The notes under the pieces: generated by a model
Database searches by the model: none
What the model was told of the DNA's origin: nothing
The model's input: only the letters and a program-made list of their open reading frames with translations
Translations under genes and position numbers: made by a program
Assembly (NCBI GenBank): GCA_963920635.1
Contig: OY987299.1
Span: 70,352,692-70,416,691, forward strand
Length of the DNA: 64,000 nt
Direction of reading: 5' to 3'
Source: Pseudeuparius sepicola
Taxonomy: Eukaryota > Arthropoda > Insecta > Coleoptera > Anthribidae
Shown: positions 55,575 to 64,000 of the stretch, piece after piece
Layout of the letters: every line of letters starts with the position of its first letter
How positions within the stretch are numbered: the stretch's first letter is position 1

Positions 55575-56755
55575 CAGGGTGGCCCATTTAAAATGGAAGC
55601 ACCCTCGTAAAATTTTTATTTTTCATCCCATTTTAGGCGGTTTTTTTCTAAAGATAGGTCACAAAAACTCTACTTTGGTGCAAAATTTCAGGCCTTAATC
55701 TCAATTTTCAAGGCCTCTACGAATTTTTTTCTAGCGATTTTTTTATTTAAAATCTGATACCACAGCGTTAATCAGGACTCCCTAAAACGCCCCTATACCT
55801 AATTTGAACAAAAAATATACAGGGAGTTCCATTCTGCAGGGTGTCACAGTTGAGCAAAATATTAATTTTAATGGCATCTGGAAAGTCAAGTGTGCCGTGG
55901 AATCCCGACAAAACAGTGGGATAGTGAACATGACTACTCAAAGTGTTGGTGTGCAAAGATTCGATACAAAAATGTACAGGGTATTTTTCTCTAGGCCATC
56001 TCAAAATGCTGAATTTTTATTAAACTTTATACGGATCAAGAGTGCCCTGGAATCATTGAAAAAATATTAATAAACACAAAAGTAATTTATTTCTTTACAA
56101 AATGCCAACTAACAAATAAAAATAATTTAAATTGTTGCAGCTTTATTAATAAAGTCACTGTCTAAGATGATAAGTACATTTTCTATACGTTTCCTGTTAT
56201 GGCACACCAGCCACCTTAACTCATAATATGGACTTACTAACTCTCAGGCTTCTATATTATTTTTAGACTTAGTTCGTTTATAGTGTCTGCGGCGGTTTTG
56301 AATACTCAATTTTTGACCCCAAAAATTTAGCATTTTGAGATGGCACAGAAAAAGACATTTTGAGTGGTCCTGTTGACCATTCAACTGTTTTAAGGGGATT
56401 ACATGGCACATACTTATTGACTGGCCAGATGTCTTTAAAATTCCTATTTTGCTTAACTTTGACAACCTGCAGAAAGAAAGTCCCTGTATATTTTGTGTTC
56501 TTTGGTATATGGGGGTTTTACGGTGTCCTGATTAACCCCGAGGTGTCAGATTATAAATAAAAAATCGCTAAATGGTTTTCGTCATTTTTTACTACAAAAA
56601 AAAATTCGTAGTAGGCCTTGAAAATTGATATTAAGACCTGAAATTTTGCGCCTATTTGTGAGTTTTTGTTACCTATCTTTAGAAAAAAAATGGCTAAAAT
56701 CAGATGGAAAATAAAAATATTACGGGGGTGCTTCCATTTCAAATGTGCCATCCTG
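55575..56755. mobile_element. TIR element with ~430 bp arms (CAGGGTGGCCCATTT ends)
   Basis: TA-CAGGGTGGCCCATTT at the left and the complement of CAGGATGGCACATTTGAAAT-TA at the right. Arms reach about 56025 and start about 56325, with the inner block GGCATCTGGAAAGTCAAG against its diverged partner near 56420-56440. The ~300 bp spacer (56026-56324) has no clear transposase. An open frame 55804-56070 lies largely within the arm and resembles nothing I know. Confidence 0.82.
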
Positions 56756-57605
56756 TATATCTAAGCACATTCGAAAAAATATTGTATGATACACGGACGA
56801 AAAGTTGTTTTTCGTACTCCTCCGGTGCGCCTCGGCCGGTGAAGTCTGCATCCGTCCGAAAAACTTGACTTTTCGTCCTTGTACCTACCATAAACTACGA
56901 CGTTGGGACATAAGTAATTATTATGCTCTACCTGGACCGACACATTAATATAGTGTTGGTCCAGGCTCTACATAATAATATATGTCAAAGTACAGTGAAG
57001 TATAAAAAGAACCTTGAAAATGTTGCAAGGTACAGATGTTAGGGTATGCTGTGGTACAGGCAAGGTGTAGCGCGCGTACTTGGGCGCTACGAGGTGCTAG
57101 GAGACGTTGCGCGCAACTTTGAGACGCTATCGGAAATAAACTATTGCCGATAGAAAAAAGTTGTTCAGACAAATATCATAGATGATTTCGTAGTGAACAA
57201 CTTTTGTTAAGAAAATTTTGCGCTGTCGTTATCAGAAAAAAATATATTAGATGTGAAAAAAATTGCAACCCCTTTTTTCTCGATTATTTTATTATAATTT
57301 GTTATATATGCAAAATTCAAGAAAATGTCAAGAGAACAAATTTGTAGAGCACCTTTTTTCCTTCAAAAATAGCGTCAACTATTTTTTAGCTAAAATTAAA
57401 AATACACCTATTATTGGCGAAAAACCAATTAATCCTTAATTAAATTCAAGATGGCGGAAAACCTGCATGTGGTTGATGGTCGAAAACTCGGATTTAAGCT
57501 TTCACTATGGTATACTATCGATAAATAAAAAAAATTTTCTTACCCAATGAATTGCATTATTAACCATATAAATCCGATTAAATTTACTGGATTAGTTTTT
57601 ATTTA

Positions 57606-58139
57606 TTTTCAAGTATTATCACTTTTTGACAATGGATTATCAATTGTCATGGTTGCCTGAACATATTTTAGGCGGATTTTAATCAAAAAGTGAAAATATC
57701 TAGAAATATATTGGAAATAGGTATTTATCGAGCAATATCAAAGTAAAAAATTCTGTAAATATTGGAATTAAACAATGTTGATACAGCATGCAATATTCAA
57801 CCCACCAATTTTTTCCAAATAAATAATAGGGCAGTCCATGATCGACATTTTACTTATTTAATGATACAAAACTTCTTTCTAACATTTTTCACTTTTTGTG
57901 TCGGTAATTAAAAACAAGTTTTTAATTCTAACATTTTAACAAATGAAATTGGCTAAAACTTCTGAAAATATTACATTTTTTGCTCCGTAATAAACTAAAA
58001 ATTTTTTTAACAATAAATGCATAACGCTTTGTACTGCTCGAGGCTAGCCATTATTATATATTTCTATGCTATAACTTTTGAATTCTATGTTAAAATGCGA
58101 AACTTTGCCTCCACTGAACCAACCCTGAATATATTATAC
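57606..58139. other. Unassigned spacer
   Basis: AT-rich, no open frame, no repeat recognised. Confidence 0.4.
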
Positions 58140-58670
58140 CTAGTTACCGAGGTAGCCATGCTAATGCATCGAATTTGTAACACCTAGCCAGCAGAAAACC
58201 TGGCCGGTCAAGTAACAGAATGAAATGTGTTTGAAATGTTTAGTGACTGTGACCGTTGACTGAAATATTCGAGAGCATAAGGTATAATTTTGAATTCCAA
58301 GATTAATGAGATTCAATGGATAGTTGTTTAATTTTAAAATAGATTTTATTTTTTCTTTGTTTTGTTTGTGAAAATGAGGACTGCTGAGAGAGGTTGATCT
58401 ATGTATTAAATTTTTAATAGTGCTAACTTTATGTGACTGTGGATGATCGGACAAATAATTCAGCACTCTCCCTGAGCTTGTTGGTTTGGTGTACCAGTTG
58501 GTGGACAATGTACCTACATGATCTCTGACAACCAAAACATCCAAAAACGGGAGTTGATCATCAGATTCTGTTTCCATTGTAAATTGTATCTGTGGATGAA
58601 AATTGTTAAATATCTGTAGCAACTCAGATTCATGGTTTTTTGGAATGGCTAAAATTGTGTCATCAACATA
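58140..58670 (-). pseudogene. Penelope-like reverse transcriptase fragment
   Basis: Minus frame from about 58670: FLKLYVDDTILAIPKNHESE (catalytic YVDD intact, around 58655), then LPFLDVLVVRDHVGTL, WYTKPTSSGRVLNYLSDHPQ and HKVSTIKNLIHRS. This order is diagnostic of Penelope-like RT. It ends near 58161 without the GIY-YIG domain and is cut at 58690 by the palindromic element 58695-61141. It differs clearly from the Penelope remnant at 181-1098, so it belongs to a different lineage. Confidence 0.87.
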
Positions 58671-59831
58671 CAGTTTTAAGAAAGGTACCTACTAGTGGAG
58701 CGAAATCGGGCTAAAAAGTCGATCCGTTCTCAAAAAAAAATGTTGTGGGTAGAACTAGATCAGACCCCATAGGTGTTGTTAAGTACATCACTCTGCATAC
58801 GAAATGGCGATTTAAGACATTTTTTTTTGTGGTCGAGACCTTTTTTATTTCGAAAAAACTGTCGAAATTGGCAATTTACCGAAATTGTGTTTTTTACGTT
58901 TCCATCGTCATATCTTTGAGAGTAGTGGAGCTATCGACTCGATTTTCTTTTTAAATTGAAGCTAACATATGAGCGCTTACAACGAATGCCATTGTTATTG
59001 TCCAATATTGTTTATTAACCACTTTAAATAGCAACAAAATTGCAAGGTTATAAAAAGTGTAATGAAATTTTCACTAAGCGGGAAACTTTTTTATTTGTGG
59101 AAATTTTTATATACATGCTGCGAGAGAAATGTGCCCAAAACATGAAAGAAGTTTTTGGTAAAAAAAATTACCTATAGCGCCTATAGTTTTTGAACTGTGA
59201 TTTTTTTTGTGGCACGCGCTACTCACGTGGAACGCAAAATTAATCCCTTGCGTGAGAATATCCACGCGTGGCAGGCATGTCTCAACAACTAATGCGTAGT
59301 TTACATGCGCAAGTGAAACTATCACAAGTATAAATATCTTAGAGTACTTCCTAATAGTTTGCCAATGTAAACCCTCTTAGGGAGAACTCACTGCCATTGT
59401 AAACGATCTCTAAAAGACAAAGAGTAGGTAAGTCTCTGGGAGCGTTTACATAAACTATTTGGAAGTACTCTCAGATATACGATTTGTGTTAGTTTTACCT
59501 CTCCGTGTGGACTATTCTATAACAGATCGCTGGTAAAATAAATGATTAATTTTAGACCAAATAATGTGGGTTCAAGCAGACCAATAAAATAAAATAAGAA
59601 ATAAAATAACCAATCAACTGATTTTTGGCAATTTTTGAGCAGTAATTACAGTTGCCAGATGAACAAACAACCACCTGCTTATTTTATGTATCTGTTTAAA
59701 GTCACCATTTATTTAATGAACTGCAAAATAAACATTTTTTTATATTGATTTTTTATAATAATATTAAATCTTTGTGCATGTGCATCATATCACCTAAATA
59801 TAGGTATAAAATAAATATTAAAAAATCTCTT

Positions 59832-60095
59832 TCACGTTATCAACTCATCTTCGGTATTTTCTACATTACTATCACTATTATTGCACCTGCCACATTTACA
59901 TTGATCACAGCATTTCAGTCTTTCCTTGATACAGTTGCACTTTTTCGCATTACACTTTTTGTCGGAACAAAAAGGCTTAAGCTTTGGCGTACAATGTTTG
60001 GTATGGATTCTTGAGATGAAAATATGCGAATTCAATTGTCGTTTACTGAAGTCTATATCCATAAGATCCAGGATCTTCAAGTTGCAACTTCGCAA
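59832..60095 (-). CDS. Small Cys-rich (CXC-like) open frame in the palindrome spacer
   Basis: An 87-codon minus frame with CSDKKCNAKKCNCIKERLKC then CDQCKCGRCNNSDSN. The dense, regular Cys spacing resembles zinc-binding CXC/tesmin-type segments that occur at the C-termini of several transposon and host proteins. It is the only coding signal in the spacer of the palindromic element and may be the 3' end of its former transposase gene. It lacks a recognisable catalytic region. The start codon is the first ATG in the frame; the frame may have been longer originally. Function unknown. Confidence 0.45.
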   Translation of the reverse strand: MRSCNLKILDLMDIDFSKRQLNSHIFISRIHTKHCTPKLKPFCSDKKCNAKKCNCIKERLKCCDQCKCGRCNNSDSNVENTEDELIT

Positions 60096-60160
60096 CGTTA
60101 CTTGAATACCATCTTTTTAACTGCACGTGCACCTGCAATTGGCAATAATGAAACAATCCA

Positions 60161-60245
60161 ATATATAATTTCAAACTTGTAATACCTCAAAAAATGTTGA
60201 TTATATAATATATAATTTCAAACTTGTAATACCTCAAAAAATGTT
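60161..60245. repeat. Two tandem copies of a 47 bp unit
   Basis: ATATATAATTTCAAACTTGT and the following bases recur with period 47 (60161 and 60208). A local duplication within the palindrome spacer. Confidence 0.9.
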
Positions 60246-61141
60246 AGTAGGGGAAAATTCGTAAGAAGAAGGTTTATTAGATTTGGTGGCCATTGCTAGG
60301 CGTAAATCGTTTAGTGACTTGGCTACATTTTTGTATTTACTTATATAATAGAAGAACATATTTCGTACCTTCTGTGACAATTTTTCAAGCACATTTATAT
60401 TCTTCTGTAGAACTTGAAAAGCGTTTTTTTTTTTCAATTTTCTAAAATGCGCTTCTAGTATCGCATCCCGTGAAACGATGCATCTTCGAAAAAGTCTGCC
60501 CTAATAAATGCCTATGATAAATAAAATAAGCAGGTGGTGGTTTGTTCATCTGCGGCAACTGTAATAATTACTGCTCAAAAATTGCCAAAAAATCAACTAT
60601 TTGGTTATTTTATTTTTTTGGTCTGCTTGAACCCACATTATTTGGTCTAAAATTATTAATTTATTTTACCAGCGATCTGTTATAGCAGAATAGTCCACAC
60701 GGAGAGTTAAAACTATCACAAGTCATATCTAATGAGAGTACTTCCAAATAGTTTATGTAAACGCTCCCAGAGACGTGCCAATTTCATTACACTTTTTATA
60801 ACATTGCAATTTTGTTGCTATTTTAAGTGGTTAATAAACAATATTGGACAACAACGATGGCATTCGTTGTAAGCGCTCATATGTTAGCTTCAAGTTTAAA
60901 AAAATCGAGCCGATAGCTCTACTACTCTCAAAGATATGACGATGGAAACGTAAAAAAACACAATTTCCATAAATTGCCAATTTCGACAGTTTTTTCAAAA
61001 TAAAAAAGATCTCGACCACAAAAAATGTTGTAAATCGCCATTTCGTATGCATAGTGATGTACTTAATAAAACCTATGGGGTCCGATCTAGTTCTACCTTG
61101 AAAAAATTTTTTGACGACTTCTTAGCCTGATTTCGCTCCAC

Positions 61142-61774
61142 TATACATCAAATTCCAAGTGTCGCAATCTTTGACTAACAAATGATTTGGTTTCGTTTCT
61201 GTATCATTTTATCCTGTGATATGTGCTCTATGATATTTTGTATAATTGACTTAAATATCTGTGATATAGAATAGGTGAGTACTCTGTATTTTTTTATTGT
61301 TTGTTTTACGTTTGTTTGTACACATAGTTATGGTTGTTCTCATGTTATCCTAACTTTCCAAGCGTACCTATATACATAGTTGTTATATGTTTATGTAATT
61401 TATTGTTGTGTCATACATTACACTACAGTCAGCATTGTATATATTTTTAGCCCTGAAGAAGACGAAAAATATACGTCGAAACGTCGTCACTTTCTAAAAA
61501 AAACAGATATTGTTGTTTTTGTCCCCAACCTGATATTTTGCCCATCAACTCAAATAGTGAGGATGCTACATTTCCACTATTATCATCATTATTATTATTA
61601 TTCATTATGCATTATTTTTCATTTGAAGTGCACTTATAATTTTTTTTATTGCTTATTCTATTTTCAATCATTTCTGCGCTTAAAATACTACCTGTTATTT
61701 TTGAAGATATGCAACATGGATTAATTTTTTCTGAATTTTCACGACTTAATTTAACCTATATGTAAATTAAATAA
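61142..61774. other. Unassigned AT-rich stretch with a hammerhead-like motif
   Basis: Open frame 61380-61724 is probably chance. At 61453-61487 CTGAAGA is followed by a short stem (GACG / CGTC) and GAAACGTCG, similar to the CTGANGA...GAAACG motifs in terminal repeats of Penelope-like elements. The second position of the hammerhead core differs (CTGAAGA rather than CTGATGA), so catalysis is doubtful. It might be terminal-repeat debris of a Penelope element. Confidence 0.4.
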
Positions 61775-61999
61775 CATACGCGGACGGCCTCGTTCGGTCG
61801 CTGTTTCGGGCCGCTCGCCGCTGGGTCGGCTGGGCTCGCCCACCATAATAATAATGAAAGGCCGAACATATGCGTAACCTACGTTTATATCTTCGCGCAG
61901 CTCGGGCGCGTTAGCTCTTGTCGCAGACGTATGGCTTGACTAGATTCGACCGCTCGGGCCGCTACAGGCTTGCCCACCGGCATCGGCTGGAGAAGAATG
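61775..61999. other. GC-rich island of unknown origin
   Basis: CGCGGACGGCCTCGTTCGGT and following bases are strongly GC- and CpG-rich in an otherwise AT-rich region. Two similar sub-blocks (GCTCGCCCACC near 61834 and GCTTGCCCACCGG near 61970) suggest an internal duplication, and a TAATAATAA tract lies between them. No ORF or RNA gene recognised. Confidence 0.5.
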
Positions 62000-62930
62000 C
62001 ATAATTAGGACCCCCTGTATACAATTTTATTTACATGGGTATGATCTTGCGCCAAAGATACTTAAGAATTATTGATAAAAGGCATTTTCAATATATGGTT
62101 TCCTTGGTATTACTTATTTCCCAAAGTCCTCTAGATATAGCTTAATTTGAACTAAGAAAATATTACTTATTTTATAGAGACTTAGGTACCATTACAATAT
62201 ATATTTTTCAACTTGTCTAAATCAATTTCATCGAAATTACAACCTGAAATAGGCTCCAATGGTTTCTTCGGAGATAAATTTTCTAAAGGTATTTTCTATT
62301 AAAAGAATTAGACGTTAGGTATGTTGTTTTCCCAATTGTTCTAAAAATTTTAGCTTCAGTTTTCGTAAAACTTTTTTCTCTAATGATTTTTTCATTAATA
62401 TATTCTGAGTAAACTAAGAGAAAATAGGACTAGATTTATTGTTGTCATTTTTCTTAAAAAAAAAAACTAGCGGCCCTTCTCAGCTTCCCACGGGCAAACA
62501 TTTGTAAACTTTTTACATCTTGGGTTACATTATTGGAGTTTTCGTAGGGATGCCTAATTTAACTCGATTAACAATATAGCCTATGTTACTCAGTGGTAAT
62601 CTAGCATTCTACTAGTGAAAGAATTTTTAATATCGGTCTTGTAGTTATTGAGTTTATTCATTACAAACAAAAATACAAATATTTTCTCTTTATAGTATTA
62701 GTACAAATAAAACAATTTTTGTGTGTTCTATTCGATTGGGCAATACAAATTTTGTATTTCTCAAATTCCTTTAAACAGAGGTAAACTGAAAGCTACAGAA
62801 TACTAATACTCTGATTCAAAGCCAGTTATATTGAGTTTTTAAAATTTATAAATTGTTCATATTTATTTACCTCCGGAAAAGGCCGTTGCTGATGCAACAC
62901 AAAAGAGCAAAAGCACTATTAGAAATATCT
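62000..62930 (-). repeat. Right arm of the ~10 kb-spaced inverted repeat
   Basis: Reverse complement of 52050-52873, with some extra sequence (about 62765-62875) not in the left arm. After 62930 the two flanks no longer match. No coding content. Confidence 0.8.
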
Positions 62931-63067
62931 ACTAAAAACTTTTATCATATATCATAACCAGTAACCAGAATTTAAAGTTGGAGTGGAGGCTAATTATTTA
63001 AAAAAATCGTTCGGTAATATTTACGGCAAAACTATTGTTTCAAAATGAATTTTATTTAGAAATAAAT

Positions 63068-63135
63068 ACTACGCGGCAGATCTTTTGGGGGGGGGCTAAA
63101 GCCCCAAGCCCTCCCCCCTGGTCCACTGATCATAA
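63068..63135. repeat. G/C-rich hairpin, possible transposon end
   Basis: GGGGGGGGGCTAAAGCCCC followed by CCTCCCCCCTGG forms a strong local hairpin. Read on the minus strand it begins CAGTGGACCAGGGGGGAGGG, similar to CAGTGG-type hAT ends, but no partner end was found. Confidence 0.35.
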
Positions 63136-63337
63136 CGCACAAAAATCACCAGTCACCTTCATGACCGCACTTCCCGAGTTTATTGCCTAGCCGCGTGCCG
63201 TTCTTTAGAACATCAGAAGCGATAGGAAGATAAAATAGAAATAAACCTAAAATCAACGCGATGCGACCGTTATTCTTGCAGTGTTGTCAAATTTCGGATG
63301 CCTCTTAATCTAACGTGTAAGAACTAATATACACCAG

Positions 63338-63340
<3 letters not shown>

Positions 63341-63400
<60 letters not shown>
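63341..63400. repeat. (TA)n microsatellite
   Basis: About 60 bp of uninterrupted TA repeats, followed by a short TTTATATAG. Confidence 0.95.
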
Positions 63401-63406
<6 letters not shown>

Positions 63407-63700
63407 GAGCATCACTGGGCGTCCAGTCTAAAAACGTTCTCACGCGGCGTCCGGCCATATACGCCCTGTATTTCGAGAATTTATTTAAGAGTCCACGTGG
63501 CACATAATTTATTTGTAGGTTCACTGAGCGTCCAACATAAAAAAATTAAAACCATTGCATATTATATCCGCTTCACAACGATTAAAGAAGTTTTTTTAAA
63601 CGCCATGTATTTTCAGAAACCATTGTAGGGTTCATGTGGCGCTCAATATTTTAATGCAATGTTTCAGATCCTCTAAGCGCCAGAGAATTAAGTAGAGGCT
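63401..63700. repeat. Degenerate tandem repeat, period about 135 bp
   Basis: Corresponding blocks recur: CCTGTATTTCGAGAATTTAT (63467) against CATGTATTTTCAGAAACC (63604), GTCCACGTGGC (63491) against GTTCATGTGGC (63625), and GAGCGTCCAACA against AAGCGCCAGAGA. Identity between units is low, so this is an old satellite-like array or a repeated MITE interior. Confidence 0.5.
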
Positions 63701-63904
63701 ATCGTTATAACCTTAGACGAATATTCTGGATGAGATATTGATAATTTGGATTTAAATTTAAATGTAGATCATTGAGAGTAGTTATAAATAAAATACTTAC
63801 TTTAAAAATTAGAATAAGGATGTAAGATTAGTGAGTGTGAAACATACAAGAAAAAGCGGTAAAGGGCAAGCACTCAAAAACAACAAAAAAGTAGTAATCA
63901 TATA

Positions 63905-64000
63905 CAGGATGATTTTTTTAGGTCTACCACCGAGATTTTCCCGCTCATTTTGCGGCCTACAAAAAAAAACGTAAGAAACAAAAATGTGGCAATTTTGGAC
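63905..64000. mobile_element. Start of another TIR element at the window edge
   Basis: ATA-TA-CAGGATGATTTTTTTAGG resembles the CAGGGTG/CAGGATG ends with a TA site elsewhere in the window. The partner end would lie outside. Confidence 0.4.

Larger units (their letters stand above)
53340..57605. mobile_element. Large foldback with ~0.8 kb arms, carrying three inserted elements
   Basis: The left arm (53340-54051, then 55153-55250 after a hAT insertion) is the reverse complement of 56790-57605. Shared blocks: GCAATTCATTGGGTAAGAAA, TTCAAGATGGCGGAAAACCT, AAAGTTGTTCACTACGAAAT, CGATAGCGTCTCAAAGTTGC and GCAGACTTCACC. A small perfect hairpin (CCCAGGAGT/ACTCCTGGG) sits at 55190-55211. The interior holds a hairpin MITE and a long-TIR element. 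A lone CAGGGTGGTTACAAC at 53275 may be its outer end, but no partner was seen. No ORF of its own was recognised. Confidence 0.82.
58695..61141. mobile_element. Palindromic element with GTGGAGCGAAATC ends, arms 0.6-1 kb
   Basis: TA-GTGGAGCGAAATCGGGCTAA at the left and its complement at the right, TA on both sides. Arms pair over 58695-59060 with 60775-61141 and over 59440-59690 with 60530-60780 (GGAAGTACTCTCA, TTAACTCTCCGTGTGGACTA, GGGTTCAAGCAGACCAA). The left arm carries about 380 bp extra (59060-59440). The spacer of about 0.8 kb contains a small Cys-rich frame. Superfamily unknown; the ends differ from the CAGGG class. Confidence 0.85.

Noticed and set aside
55804..56070. 88-codon frame as a transposase
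   Set aside because: It falls mostly in the inverted repeat arm of the TIR element and has no catalytic or DNA-binding motif that I recognise.
52050..62930. Polinton/Maverick or other large DNA virus-like transposon bounded by the long inverted repeat
   Set aside because: No protein-primed polymerase, integrase, ATPase or capsid-like frame was visible between the arms, and most of the interior is explained by smaller elements.
1..64000. tRNA, rRNA, snRNA genes and CRISPR arrays
   Set aside because: None recognised by eye on either strand. Repeats are transposon-derived, and the organism is eukaryotic.

Overview
The window is AT-rich eukaryotic DNA made almost entirely of transposable elements in varying decay. 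Non-LTR retrotransposons of the CR1/Jockey and R4/Dong types, a Ty3/gypsy LTR element, Penelope-like elements, hAT elements and long-inverted-repeat Tc1/mariner-type elements point to an insect; a beetle is a guess only. I recognise one host feature: a coding exon of Ge-1/EDC4 (mRNA decapping scaffold) at 43315-43541 on the + strand. Most of the surrounding sequence is therefore probably intron or intergenic DNA filled by insertions. No rRNA, tRNA or CRISPR was recognised.

Layout. 1-179: end of a gypsy-type LTR. 181-1300: Penelope-like remnant with a GIY-YIG domain and a hammerhead-like motif. 1408-4113: two partial R4/Dong copies head to tail. 4180-7850: CR1/Jockey-type LINE (-) interrupted by a LINE with RNase H (4476-5977) and a MITE (6836-7420). 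7950-21139: gypsy element (-), with LTRs at 7950-14875 and 19038-21139 around a damaged pol. The left LTR is split by a MITE, a nearly complete LINE (9228-13799) and another MITE, and the right LTR serves as its empty-site reference. 21701-23692: two nested long palindromes. 23731-26645: LINE (-) lacking its endonuclease. 26777-36820: LINE (+) split by a terminal-inverted-repeat (TIR) element, which itself carries an R4 copy, and by a 2.1 kb solo LTR. 36821-42879: two R4/Dong copies (-) joined head to tail.

42898-44243 holds the Ge-1 exon and flanking intron. Then follow a 2.8 kb hAT element with an 8 bp target duplication, a second RNase H LINE fragment, a mariner-like element with ~450 bp TIRs and a broken transposase, and finally (52-63 kb) a set of inverted repeats within inverted repeats containing a hAT insertion, hairpin MITEs and a Penelope fragment.

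No element appears intact. Reverse transcriptases, integrase and transposases are broken by stops, frameshifts, deletions or catalytic substitutions (a YADD motif with first Asp to Ala; integrase Glu to Lys; R4 YMDD to YMDN). The most unusual features are the identical R4-R4 junction seen twice in opposite orientations, and the density of kilobase-scale palindromes that could yield hairpin RNA if transcribed.
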